Positions 1 through 7,628 of a stretch of DNA of 20,553 nt are shown in pieces (within the stretch, counting starts at the first letter, position 1; every line of letters begins with the position of its first letter). This DNA is from Pseudomonadota bacterium. GTDB lineage: Bacteria > Pseudomonadota > Alphaproteobacteria > Rhizobiales > Xanthobacteraceae. The notes below the pieces were generated by a model. That model searched no databases and was not told where the DNA came from. It saw only the letters and a program-made list of their open reading frames with translations. The translations under genes were made by a program, and so were the position numbers. The stretch spans positions 1 to 20,553 of the forward strand of contig CAUJKG010000303.1 in the NCBI GenBank assembly GCA_963205465.1, in the 5' to 3' direction.

Positions 1-949
1 CGCCTTCCGCGAGCGCGCCCAGCATCCGGATCAGGTCGTCGAGCGCGGTGGCGACGATGCCGCAAAGGGAGTTCACCGCCTCGCCGGTCTTGGAGAGCGA
101 ACTCGTTTTCCCTTCCAAGGAAATGCGGCGGGTGAAATCGCCCGCGACCGCGGCTTCGACGAGTTCGCGGATACCAGCCTCGATTTCCTTGTCGCCGGTA
201 ATGTCGGTCGCATATTTTACGACCTTGAACGGTTTTCCGTTCATGTCGAGGATCGGGTTATAGCTCGCCTGAATCCAGACTTCCCGGCCGCCTTTGCCGA
301 CGCGCAGATACTGGCCGGAATCATATTCGCCCCGCCCGAGCTTTTCCCAGAAGGCGCGATAGGCCACGGATTCGCGGTAGCCGGCATCGACGAACATGCT
401 GTGATGCTGGCCCTGGATTTCGGCCAGCGAGTAGCCCAGCGTCTTCAGGAAATTCTCGTTGGCATTCGTGATACGGCCGTCCAGCGTGAACTCGATCACC
501 GCCTGGGAGCGGTTGATTGCCGCCAGCATGCCTTCGTTCAGGCGCGCAGAGGTCACGTCCATCCATTCGAGCATATTGCCGCAATAATTGCCGCGCTGGT
601 CGAACGAGCCGTGGACGAGCAGCGATATTTTCAGCGTGCCGACCGTGATTTCAGTGCGATACGGCAGGTTCTTCGGGTCGGAAAGTAGCTTGCGCTGATG
701 CGCCGGATTGCGGTGAAAGCTGTCGATGCAAGTGCCGATGATCTTTTCCGGATCGAAATTCGGCCACACCGTGCGAAACTCCGTTGCATGCTTTCTAAGC
801 AGATCGCGCGTCGGCTGATTCACATAGGTGACGATGAAATCGCGGTCGACCGTCATGATCGCGACCGAGACCTGGTCAACGATATTCGCCTTGATGAAAT
901 CGAGTTCGCCGCCATCGGCTGCGGCGGGTGTCTTGTTAAACCAGGACAT
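1..949 (-). CDS. Soluble PAS-PAS methyl-accepting chemotaxis protein, 3' end missing
   Basis: The frame is open from an ATG at 949 to the left edge (316 codons seen), so the signalling half lies outside the window. Residues about 20-135 form a first PAS domain (VDRDFIVTYVN, then FHRNPAHQRKLL, a pattern common in PAS chemoreceptors). Residues about 145-255 form a second, with FTLDGRITNANENFLKTLGY and the typical end YATDIT. A HAMP-like helical stretch starts near 260. There is no signal peptide or membrane segment, so it should be a cytoplasmic receptor sensing redox state, a cofactor or a small ligand and signalling through CheA/CheW. A GGAGAG ribosome site precedes the ATG. The start overlaps the end of cheW by 14 bases, implying translational coupling. 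The family call is firm; the ligand is unknown. Confidence 0.9.
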   Translation of the reverse strand, partial: MSWFNKTPAAADGGELDFIKANIVDQVSVAIMTVDRDFIVTYVNQPTRDLLRKHATEFRTVWPNFDPEKIIGTCIDSFHRNPAHQRKLLSDPKNLPYRTEITVGTLKISLLVHGSFDQRGNYCGNMLEWMDVTSARLNEGMLAAINRSQAVIEFTLDGRITNANENFLKTLGYSLAEIQGQHHSMFVDAGYRESVAYRAFWEKLGRGEYDSGQYLRVGKGGREVWIQASYNPILDMNGKPFKVVKYATDITGDKEIEAGIRELVEAAVAGDFTRRISLEGKTSSLSKTGEAVNSLCGIVATALDDLIRMLGALAEG

Positions 950-1511
950 GCTGCTCTCCGTTTCGTCCCATGTTGTCTTTGCACGCTGCCTCCGCGCCGT
1001 TCATCGACGAGGGGAGCAGATTGTTCAGATCGATCAACGCAATCATCATGCCTTCGCTGGTCACGAGGCCGGAAAGCAGATCGATCCTGGCCGCTTGCGC
1101 GATCTGCGGCACCGGCTGGATCTGTGTGCTTTCGAAACTGACGATATCGAGCACCCGATCGGCCAGAAGCCCGACCGGGCGGCTGCCGATTTGCACGATG
1201 AGAACGATATGCAGCGGCGTCGCGTCGGTGATGCCCTGACCGAAGCGGCAGCGCAGATCGACGATCGGAACGATCGAGCCGCGCACGTTCAGAACCCCGC
1301 GCATATAATCGGGCTGCTTCGGCAGATGCGTGATCTCCGACCAGCCCTTGATCTCACGGACCGCCATGATGTCGACGCCGTATTGATCATTGCCGATAGC
1401 AAAGCTGATGAATTGTGTTGGTGCAGCACTCGCGGCCTGCGGATCGCGCTCGACGCGCGCCGCCGCGACCGCAAGTTCGCCCTGCATTTCGGTATCGATG
1501 ATTTGTTGCAC
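936..1511 (-). CDS. cheW: Chemotaxis coupling protein CheW
   Basis: The 191-residue product is a CheW adaptor, which links chemoreceptors to the histidine kinase CheA. The CheW fold covers residues about 32-170: QFISFAIGNDQYGVDIMAVREI, the conserved LPKQPDYMRGVLNVRGSIVP, and LLADRVLDIV. An extra N-terminal segment of about 30 residues, rich in Ala and charged residues, is not part of the domain. I chose the GTG at 1511, preceded by a purine-rich GGGGCGGA; an internal ATG eight codons later is an alternative. The gene directly precedes and overlaps the PAS chemoreceptor, so the pair probably forms a dedicated receptor-adaptor unit. No cheA, cheY or cheR is visible here. Confidence 0.95.
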   Translation of the reverse strand: MQQIIDTEMQGELAVAAARVERDPQAASAAPTQFISFAIGNDQYGVDIMAVREIKGWSEITHLPKQPDYMRGVLNVRGSIVPIVDLRCRFGQGITDATPLHIVLIVQIGSRPVGLLADRVLDIVSFESTQIQPVPQIAQAARIDLLSGLVTSEGMMIALIDLNNLLPSSMNGAEAACKDNMGRNGEQHVLV

Positions 1512-1567
1512 GATCGGTCCGCCCCACGCCGCAAGATGCGAGGGAATCTATGGAACCGTCGTTGCGG

Positions 1568-1586
1568 AACGGTTGAATAAACCGTT
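1568..1586. promoter_or_regulatory. Inverted repeat upstream of cheW
   Basis: A perfect 7-bp inverted repeat, AACGGTT-gaata-AACCGTT, lies 57-75 bp upstream of the cheW start in the only intergenic gap of this unit. Its position and AT-rich setting fit an operator or part of a promoter. No matching regulator is in the window, so a function is only inferred. Confidence 0.3.
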
Positions 1587-1633
1587 AGCGCAAACTATTC
1601 GGCCGGAACATTAATCGTGAACAACTTTATCGA

Positions 1634-1664
1634 AGAAAGCGGACCGGCGCACGCGCGCCGGCCC
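1634..1664 (-). terminator. Intrinsic terminator ending the liv/cupin operon
   Basis: Read on the minus strand, a 10-bp GC-rich stem (GGGCCGGCGC with GCGCCGGTCC, one G-U pair) with a 4-base loop is followed by GCTTTCTT. It starts 8 bases after the stop codon of the cupin gene, in the direction of its transcription. The U-tract is imperfect. Confidence 0.65.
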
Positions 1665-1672
1665 GTCGATCT

Positions 1673-2206
1673 TCAGCGATAGAGCTTGGTGATGGTATCC
1701 GCGCCGAAGCCCATTTTCTCGTAATGCGCCTTGCACATCGCGATGTAATCATGAACGTCGAAATAGCCATCGGCATTGCCGTTTTCGTCGAGCCAGACCA
1801 GCGGCCCTTTCACCTGAAAGATGGCTTTCATCGGCTCGTCGCTCTCGTAAGCGACCAGCGTGTGCCCCTCGCCCGGCGTTTCATAGACGAAGTCGCCGGC
1901 GGTCGCGGTCCATTCGTGTTCGAGATAACCCCACTTGCCCGAAATCGTATAGGCGAAGACTTCGTGCGGATGATAGTGGCGGTTCACCAGCCCCGCTTTC
2001 TTCGCCATCAGGATATCGCACCACTTGTTTTGCGAGGGCGAAATCCAGAGCGGCCGCGACATTACCGTTTCGGTGAACGGCACATAATATCGTTCGTCGT
2101 CGGTCGGCGCGTTCTTGATATAAACTTCGGGCAGCGCATCGGGCTGGAACACGCGCGTGATCGGCTTCAGTTCTTTCCAGAATTCGTTTGTGGCGACTTC
2201 AGGCAT
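1673..2206 (-). CDS. Cupin dioxygenase, 2,4'-dihydroxyacetophenone dioxygenase-like
   Basis: A single-domain cupin of 177 residues, the same size as characterised 2,4'-dihydroxyacetophenone dioxygenases. Those iron enzymes cleave the C-C bond next to an aryl ketone to give an aromatic acid and formate. The metal site is visible as H77-x-H79 with E82 in HYHPHEVF, a Glu near 96 in GYLEHEW, and H115 in GEGHTL. I chose the ATG at 2206 rather than an upstream in-frame ATG because GAGGAGGAAG lies just before it. The gene is last in the liv operon, 37 bases after the dehydrogenase and just before a terminator, which argues for a catabolic role on the imported compound. Substrate identity within the DAD-like family is inferred; other small cupins look similar. 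Confidence 0.8.
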   Translation of the reverse strand: MPEVATNEFWKELKPITRVFQPDALPEVYIKNAPTDDERYYVPFTETVMSRPLWISPSQNKWCDILMAKKAGLVNRHYHPHEVFAYTISGKWGYLEHEWTATAGDFVYETPGEGHTLVAYESDEPMKAIFQVKGPLVWLDENGNADGYFDVHDYIAMCKAHYEKMGFGADTITKLYR

Positions 2207-2243
2207 TACTTCCTCCTCATGCTTGCAATTGCTGGCAACAGAT

Positions 2244-3011
2244 TCAGACGTGCATTCCGCCATCGGCCATGAACACACTTCCGGTCGAATAGCTGCTGTC
2301 GTTCGAGGCCAGAAAGAGCGCCATCTTCGCTACTTCTGCGGCCTGCGCATGACGGTGCAGCGGAATGAAGGAATCGAGCAGTTCCGTGCCGTCGTGGCCG
2401 GTGGCCTGCGTGATGCCATTCTCGATGTTCTTCTGGAAAGCGTTGTCGATCGGGCCCGGCGCGAGCACGTTGACCCGGATATTGCGCGCCGCAAGTTCCT
2501 TCGCCGCGGTGCGCGCAAGCCCGATGACCGCGTGCTTCGACGTCGCATAGGCGCAGATGCCCGGATCGCTGGTGACACCTACCACGCTGGAGGTCACGAC
2601 GATGCTGCCGCCATCGTTCATGTGCGGCTCTGCGTATTTGATGGCCAGAAAAGAAGCGCGGACGTTCACCGCCATCACCCGATCGAACAGCTCCTCAGGA
2701 TATTGCGCGATCGGCGCGATGATCCCGGAAATACCCGCGTTCGAGAACAGAACGTCGATCTTGCCGAAACTATCGACAGCGGCAGCGATATAATTTTTTG
2801 TCGCCGCTGCATCGGAAACATCGGCGGCGCAGAGCGCAAAGCGCCCCTCGTAGCGGGCAAGCGTTTTTCCGGCTGCCGCAAGCGGCACCTCGTCCCGGTC
2901 CACGAGCAGAACCTTCGCGCCTTCGGCGAGAAACGCATCGGTACTGGCAAGGCCGAGACTGCCGGCGGCACCGGTGACGATGCAGACCTTGCCGTCGAGC
3001 TTGCCCGTCAT
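2244..3011 (-). CDS. Short-chain dehydrogenase/reductase (SDR)
   Basis: A classical SDR of 255 residues catalysing NAD(P)-dependent oxidation or reduction of an alcohol/ketone pair. The cofactor loop is TGAAGSLG at 13-20. The acidic residue D38 after the second strand (LLVDRD) favours NAD. NAG is at 91-93, and the catalytic residues are S142, Y155 and K159 (YATSK). The C-terminus ends in the usual TGSVFMADGG. The ATG overlaps the stop of livF by four bases (ATGA), so it is translated with the transporter. With the cupin behind it, it could make or consume an aryl ketone; that order of steps is inference. Confidence 0.92.
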   Translation of the reverse strand: MTGKLDGKVCIVTGAAGSLGLASTDAFLAEGAKVLLVDRDEVPLAAAGKTLARYEGRFALCAADVSDAAATKNYIAAAVDSFGKIDVLFSNAGISGIIAPIAQYPEELFDRVMAVNVRASFLAIKYAEPHMNDGGSIVVTSSVVGVTSDPGICAYATSKHAVIGLARTAAKELAARNIRVNVLAPGPIDNAFQKNIENGITQATGHDGTELLDSFIPLHRHAQAAEVAKMALFLASNDSSYSTGSVFMADGGMHV

Positions 3012-3715
3012 TCCACACCCAGATAGGCGCGCTGCACCGCCGGGTCGTCGCGCAATTGCGCGGCACTTCCTTCTCCGGTGATCCGCCCGGTCTCGATCAG
3101 ATAGCCGCGATCGGCGATCTGCAGGCTGCGTTTGGCGTTCTGCTCCACCAGCAACACGCCGATCCCCGCACTGCGGATCTTGCCGAGCGAGGCGAAAAGC
3201 TCGCCGCAGACGAGCGGCGACAGGCCGAGCGAAGGCTCGTCGAGCAGGAGAATATCGGGCGCAGACATCAGCGCGCGGCCGATGGCGACCATCTGCTGTT
3301 CGCCGCCGCTCATGGTGTTGGCGGCCTGCTCCATGCGCTGCGAGAGCTTGGGAAAGAGCGACAAGGTTCGCTCGAGATTTTCCTTCTCCTTCGCGCGCGC
3401 GCGTTTGGCATAAGCACCGAGCAGGAGATTTTCGCGCACCGTGAGTTCGCCGAAAATGCCGCGGCCCTCCGGCACCAGCGCGAGGCCCGCCTCGACGATA
3501 TCGTTCGCGCGCATGGCCGCGATATCCCGGCCGGAGAGCGAAATCTTCGCGGCCGATTTCGGCACGATCCCGGCGATGGCCTTCAGGAGCGAAGTCTTGC
3601 CGGAGCCGTTCGCGCCGAGGATCACCACGATCTCCCGCTCGCCGACGGAAATCTTCACATCGTCGAGCGCGCGATGCTTGCCATAGGCGACCGAAAGGTG
3701 GGAGACCTCAAGCAT
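3008..3715 (-). CDS. livF: Branched-chain-type ABC transporter ATPase LivF
   Basis: ATP-binding subunit of a LivFGHM-type importer (HAAT family), 235 residues, the normal length. Walker A GANGSGKT is at 34-41, the signature MSGGEQQ begins at 135, and Walker B ILLLDEP starts at 155. The H-loop position is Gln in LLVEQN, as is usual for LivF. The C-terminal EGSAAQLRDDPAVQRAYLGVE is also typical. It overlaps livG by 8 bases upstream and the SDR by 4 bases downstream. The imported compound is probably an aromatic or keto acid, judged from the neighbours, because liv-type systems transport many substrates besides amino acids. Confidence 0.95.
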   Translation of the reverse strand: MLEVSHLSVAYGKHRALDDVKISVGEREIVVILGANGSGKTSLLKAIAGIVPKSAAKISLSGRDIAAMRANDIVEAGLALVPEGRGIFGELTVRENLLLGAYAKRARAKEKENLERTLSLFPKLSQRMEQAANTMSGGEQQMVAIGRALMSAPDILLLDEPSLGLSPLVCGELFASLGKIRSAGIGVLLVEQNAKRSLQIADRGYLIETGRITGEGSAAQLRDDPAVQRAYLGVE

Positions 3716-4439
3716 CTGCGTCCCCCAGATAGGCCCGGATCACTTCAGGATCGGCCAGCACGTCCTTCGGCGTGCCCTCGGCGATCTTGCGCCCCGCGTT
3801 CATCACGTAGCAGCGGTCGCACAGCGAACGGATCGCATCCATCACGTGCTCCACCATCAGAATGGTGCGGCCTTCGGCGCGCAGCGAGCGGATGAGTTCG
3901 ATCCCGTCGCGCAGTTCGGTCGGGTTCAGTCCTGCCAGCCACTCGTCGAGCAGCAAGAGTTCGGGCTGCATCGCCAGCGCCCGCGCGAGCTCAAGCCGCT
4001 TCTGGTCGATATAGGTGAGCTCGGAGGTCATGACATTCGCGCGCGAGGCAAGCCCCACCCGGACCAGCAGTTGGTGGGCGGCGAGGCTCGCCTCTTCGCC
4101 CCAGCGGCTCTTCGGACCGAAGGCAAGGCCCGCGATCACGTTCTCCTTGCAGGTCATCGAGCCGAGCACGCGCACCAATTGAAAGGTTCGCGCCACGCCT
4201 TCGCGCGCGATCCGGTACGCGGGAAGCTTCTCCAGCGCGCGGCCGCGAAGCTGGATACTGCCGCCATCCGATTTCAGCGCGCCGGAAATCAGGTTCAACA
4301 CGGTCGTCTTGCCGGAGCCGTTCGGGCCGAGCAGGCCGACGATTTCGCCCGGCCGCACTTCCAGCGCGACACCGTCCACGGCGACGAGACCGCCGAAGCG
4401 GCGGGTCAGCCCCGAGATCGAAAGCAGCGGCGCGCTCAT
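3708..4439 (-). CDS. livG: Branched-chain-type ABC transporter ATPase LivG, atypical signature
   Basis: Second ATPase of the importer, 243 residues. Walker A GPNGSGKT is at 38-45, the Q-loop region is RTFQLVRVLGSMT, and the H-loop His is in MVEHVMDAI. The C-terminal EGTPKDVLADPEVIRAYLGDADA is typical of LivG. The signature region is unusual: LTYIDQKRLELARAL stands where LSYGxQRRLEIARAL is normal, and Walker B continues DEWLAGLNP instead of DEPxAGxNP. LivF has an intact signature, so one composite ATP site should be canonical and the other degenerate. It overlaps livM by 4 bases and livF by 8. Confidence 0.93.
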   Translation of the reverse strand: MSAPLLSISGLTRRFGGLVAVDGVALEVRPGEIVGLLGPNGSGKTTVLNLISGALKSDGGSIQLRGRALEKLPAYRIAREGVARTFQLVRVLGSMTCKENVIAGLAFGPKSRWGEEASLAAHQLLVRVGLASRANVMTSELTYIDQKRLELARALAMQPELLLLDEWLAGLNPTELRDGIELIRSLRAEGRTILMVEHVMDAIRSLCDRCYVMNAGRKIAEGTPKDVLADPEVIRAYLGDADA

Positions 4440-5374
4440 GCTTTCGCTCCCTTCAGCCGGTGCAAGGAAAGCTGCGCGCCTTCGATCAGGCCGACGATGC
4501 CGCGCGGAATCGCGTAAACAATCAGCAGGAAGGCGATACCGACCATGATGCTGAAGTGGTTCGGAAACTTGGCGAGCAGGAATTCAAAGAGCAGCGCCAG
4601 CGGAATCACGCCGAAGACCGGGCCGTAGAGCCGGTGTACGCCGCCGAGCAGCGCCATAATCAATACTTGAAACGAAACCACCGGGTTGAAGGCAATCGCC
4701 GGATCAATGTACGTCCAGCGCGGCGCCATCACCGCGCCCGCCAGCGTCATGAAGGACGCGCTGAAAGCGAACAACACGACCTTGGCCATAGTCGTGTTGA
4801 TGCCGACATGACGGGCCACCGCCTCGTCGTCGCCTATCACACGCAGCGCAAGCCCGAGCTTCGAACGCTGGATCAGCCAACCGGAGATGAATACGGCGAC
4901 CGCGAGCGCGAGCAGCTGCCAGTAAATCTGCTCGGTCGTGATATCGACGAAAACGTAGCGGCCGAGCGTGCGGGTGACGTTCACCTCGTACCAGGTGACG
5001 AGCTGGCGCACGAGCTCGGCAAGACCGAAGGTGAAGATCACGAAGTAAACGCCGGAAAGCCGCAGTGTCGACAGACCGACGAGCAGCGAGAGCATGAAGC
5101 CGATGACAAAAGCAATCAGCAGCACCAGCGGCCATGCCAGCACCTCGCCGAGCACGGCGACGGTATAGGCGCCGATGCCGAAGAAGGCGACGGTTGCGAG
5201 CGACACATAGCGCGTGGGGCCCGAGAACAGCGTCCATGCGGTCGCCAGCACGGTGTAATTCATGATGTTGATCGCGAGCGACAATTGATAGCCATTCGCG
5301 ACCGAAGGCACCAAGGCGAGCAGCGCGACCAGGCCTGCAAGCGCAAGAACGATGACGAGGTTTCGCGCGCTCAT
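4436..5374 (-). CDS. livM: Branched-chain-type ABC permease LivM
   Basis: Inner-membrane permease of 312 residues with about nine hydrophobic segments, beginning LVIVLALAGLVALLALVP. Family marks are SLATVAFFGIGAYT near residue 60, TLRLSGVYFVIFTFGLAELVRQ, and the EAA-like cytoplasmic loop LALRVIGDDEAVARHVGIN that contacts the ATPases. The GGVHRLYGPVFG motif near the end is typical. The frame extends much further upstream, but the ATG at 5374 overlaps the livH stop as ATGA and begins directly at the first membrane helix, so I take it as the start. Confidence 0.94.
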   Translation of the reverse strand: MSARNLVIVLALAGLVALLALVPSVANGYQLSLAINIMNYTVLATAWTLFSGPTRYVSLATVAFFGIGAYTVAVLGEVLAWPLVLLIAFVIGFMLSLLVGLSTLRLSGVYFVIFTFGLAELVRQLVTWYEVNVTRTLGRYVFVDITTEQIYWQLLALAVAVFISGWLIQRSKLGLALRVIGDDEAVARHVGINTTMAKVVLFAFSASFMTLAGAVMAPRWTYIDPAIAFNPVVSFQVLIMALLGGVHRLYGPVFGVIPLALLFEFLLAKFPNHFSIMVGIAFLLIVYAIPRGIVGLIEGAQLSLHRLKGAKA

Positions 5375-6243
5375 GACCGCTTCACCCCGAACAGGCCCTG
5401 CGGGCGAAGCAGCAATACCAGAATGAAAATGATATAGGTCGCGGCGAGCGTCAGGCCAGGATCGATATAGGTCGCGACGAAGGTTTCGGTCAGGCCGAGG
5501 ATCATTCCCGCGATCAGGCAGCCCAGGAGATTGCCGACACCGCCCATGATGACGACGATCAGCGCCTTCATGGTGAAAACGACGCCGAGGCTGGCATTGA
5601 AGGTGAGGAACATGGAAACCAGCACGCCGCCCGCAGCCACCAGCGCGCCGCCCAGCGCATAAGCGAAGGCTGCGGTCGCGCGCACGTCGATCGCGACCAA
5701 GAGCGCCGAAACCGGATCGACCGCCACCGCGCGGATTGCCGTCCCTGCCCGCGTCCGGGTAAGCCCGAGATAAAGTGTAAGCCCGATGATCACGGCGAAG
5801 CCGAGCGCAAGCAACCGGCTTGCGGAGACCGTCGCCCCGAAAATCTTCACCGGGATCGAGAGAAAGTCGTAGCTGAAATAATTGCCGCCGAAGATCGCGA
5901 GCATGATCCCCTGCGCGACGAACAGCAGACCGAAGGTCGCAAGAATCGAGTCGACTTCCAGCGCATCGCGGTTCGCCGCGCGCCTGACCAACGGCGTCAA
6001 CAGGACCTGATAGATGAGCCAGTTGATGAGTGCCGCGAGCGGCACGATGATCAGAAGGCCGACGAGCGGATTGACCGATACGGCTGTGAAGAGCCACAGC
6101 GCCGCGAAACTCGCGGCAACGAGCGACTCGCCATAGGACAGATTCATGATGCGCGCGACGCCGTATTGCAGCGTCAGGCCCATCGCGATCAGTGCGTAGA
6201 TGCCCCCAAGCGTGATGCCGGAAAGCAGCGGCTCCGTGAACAT
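5371..6243 (-). CDS. livH: Branched-chain-type ABC permease LivH
   Basis: First permease of the importer, 290 residues, with about eight membrane segments. It shows the LivH start (GITLGGIYALIAMGLTLQYGVARIMNLSYG), the loop RTRAGTAIRAVAVDPVSALLVAIDV that engages the ATPases, and the family-typical VVIMGGVGNLLGCLIAGMILGLTE. It is separated from the binding-protein gene by 80 bases that include a strong hairpin terminator, so its transcription depends on readthrough. The next gene, livM, overlaps it by four bases. Confidence 0.94.
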   Translation of the reverse strand: MFTEPLLSGITLGGIYALIAMGLTLQYGVARIMNLSYGESLVAASFAALWLFTAVSVNPLVGLLIIVPLAALINWLIYQVLLTPLVRRAANRDALEVDSILATFGLLFVAQGIMLAIFGGNYFSYDFLSIPVKIFGATVSASRLLALGFAVIIGLTLYLGLTRTRAGTAIRAVAVDPVSALLVAIDVRATAAFAYALGGALVAAGGVLVSMFLTFNASLGVVFTMKALIVVIMGGVGNLLGCLIAGMILGLTETFVATYIDPGLTLAATYIIFILVLLLRPQGLFGVKRS

Positions 6244-6268
6244 GAACTCAATCTTCGCGCCGGTTCAG

Positions 6269-6308
6269 AAAAAAGCAACGCGGCAGGTCCGGTACGGGAC
6301 CCGCCGCG
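6269..6308 (-). terminator. Strong hairpin terminator/attenuator between binding protein and permease genes
   Basis: On the minus strand a 12-bp stem (CGCGGCGGGTCC with GGACCTGCCGCG, one G-U pair) with a 6-base loop is followed by GTTGC and six T. It begins 16 bases after the binding-protein stop and ends 25 bases before livH. This fits partial termination that makes more binding protein than permease, as is common in ABC operons. Confidence 0.85.
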
Positions 6309-6323
6309 CCGCATGTCTCGCCC

Positions 6324-7550
6324 TTACTTCTTCCAGGGCGCCTTCGGCACGCGCAGCTCGGCCACGCCCGGACGCTGCGGCGCAACGCCGACATAGAGAC
6401 CGTCCTGCCACTGGCCGAGCAGCCAATAGGCATCCTTCGGCATGTTATTCTCGAGCTTGATCTTGCCGATCACGGTGTCGAAGGTGCCGTTCTGCAACTC
6501 CTTGATGATCGCGGTGCGGTCGAGGCTGCCGACGCGTTCGATCGCCTGCTCCAGCATCTGCAGCGAGGAGTAGCCGATCTGGCTGCCCCAATAATCGGGA
6601 TCGCGGTTCACGAGCTTCCGGATCTTCTCGCGGTATTCCATCGTGGCCTTGTTGTCCTTGGACCAGCCACCGAGCGAGACCACGCCTTCGGCGTTCTCGC
6701 CGAAGCGTTGCGGAAACAGCGGGAAGAACGTGCCGACGCCGGTGAACATGACCTTCGGCGCGTAAGAGGTCAGGCGGGCCTGATCGACAATCGCGACCGT
6801 ATCCGGCGGATAAGAGAACGCGACGAAGGTATCCGCCTTCGAGCGCTCGGCCTCGCCGACGATCGGGGCCATATCCTGGGTTCCGACCGGGTAGCTCTTG
6901 TCGAAGACGATCTTGAAGCCTGCCTTCTCGAAGCCGGCGCGTGCAGCCTTGGAAAGATCAATGCCGAAACTGTCGGCGACCGAGACCATCGCGATCTGAT
7001 CGTTGATCTTGCCTTCCTTGCGCAGCTTCACCAGCAGATCGACCAGCGCATCGACATATTGCTTCGAGGTGCCGAGGAACCAGAAGCTGTTCGGCCAGCG
7101 CTTGGCGAGTTCGGGGGCGCGGTCGGTGACGGCGCTGAAGGTGATCTGCGGGAAGTTATGCTTGTTGAAGGTCGGACCGACCGCGAGGTTGATGCCGGTG
7201 CCCCAAGGCGGCAGCAGCAAATCCACCTTGTCCTGATTGATCAGGCGCTCGACCGCGCGAACCGCCTCTTCGGAATTCGAACGGTCGTCATATTCGATGA
7301 CCTCGATCGGAATGCGCTTGCCGTATTTCTTGATCAGCAAGCCGCCCTTGGCATTCACTTCCTGAACCCAAAGCTGATAGTTCGGAATCTGCGTGATGTT
7401 CGCGCCGCCGGCATTGGGACCGGTCTTCGAAATCGCGTAACCCACCTTGATCGTTTTCGGCGCGGCGTCCTGCGCCGACAGCATCGGCGCACTGAATGCC
7501 AGCGCTGCCGCCGCGGCGGCGCCGAGCAGCACTTTCCCGTTCCACTTCAT
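6324..7550 (-). CDS. Periplasmic substrate-binding protein of the liv-type importer
   Basis: A type I periplasmic binding protein (LivJ/Peripla_BP_6 family) of 408 residues. The start at 7550 gives a clean signal peptide, MKWNGK then an Ala-rich core, with likely cleavage after LSA (residue 26). The mature protein begins with the family pattern IKVGYAISKTGPNAGG and has the hinge strand VIEYDDRSNSEEAVRAVERLI. GGGGAG lies 10 bases before the ATG. An in-frame ATG 78 bases upstream would bury the signal peptide. It is the first gene of the operon and should set transporter specificity. The aromatic-catabolism genes at the operon's end suggest an aromatic or keto-acid ligand rather than leucine. 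Confidence 0.92.
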   Translation of the reverse strand: MKWNGKVLLGAAAAAALAFSAPMLSAQDAAPKTIKVGYAISKTGPNAGGANITQIPNYQLWVQEVNAKGGLLIKKYGKRIPIEVIEYDDRSNSEEAVRAVERLINQDKVDLLLPPWGTGINLAVGPTFNKHNFPQITFSAVTDRAPELAKRWPNSFWFLGTSKQYVDALVDLLVKLRKEGKINDQIAMVSVADSFGIDLSKAARAGFEKAGFKIVFDKSYPVGTQDMAPIVGEAERSKADTFVAFSYPPDTVAIVDQARLTSYAPKVMFTGVGTFFPLFPQRFGENAEGVVSLGGWSKDNKATMEYREKIRKLVNRDPDYWGSQIGYSSLQMLEQAIERVGSLDRTAIIKELQNGTFDTVIGKIKLENNMPKDAYWLLGQWQDGLYVGVAPQRPGVAELRVPKAPWKK

Positions 7551-7591
7551 TCGCGTTTCTCCCCTGCAAGGTTCTTTCGCTGACCAACTGG

Positions 7592-7628
7592 GGCCTATTA
7601 GTAGGCCATCCATCGATTGGTTTACCAA
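7592..7628. promoter_or_regulatory. Operator-like inverted repeats upstream of the liv operon
   Basis: Two inverted repeats lie 42-78 bases before the binding-protein start: GGCCTA-ttag-TAGGCC (7592-7607) and TTGGT-tt-ACCAA (7617-7628). The second resembles GntR-family operators (half-sites GGT/ACC with short spacing). They cover the place where the operon's promoter must be. No convincing -35/-10 pair with normal spacing was found, and the regulator is unknown. Confidence 0.4.

Noticed and set aside
828..1580. Long plus-strand frame opposite cheW and the chemoreceptor.
   Set aside because: It is a shadow frame rich in Arg, Asp and His, typical of antisense reading in high-GC DNA. Both minus-strand genes are unmistakable.
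4460..5437. 325-codon plus-strand frame opposite livM.
   Set aside because: The composition is rich in Arg, His, Glu and Gln with no domain, the mirror of a hydrophobic membrane protein gene.
5375..6097. The long upstream extension of the livM frame (to 6097).
   Set aside because: It is an out-of-frame reading of livH, Arg-rich and without family features. The ATGA junction at 5371-5374 gives the true start.
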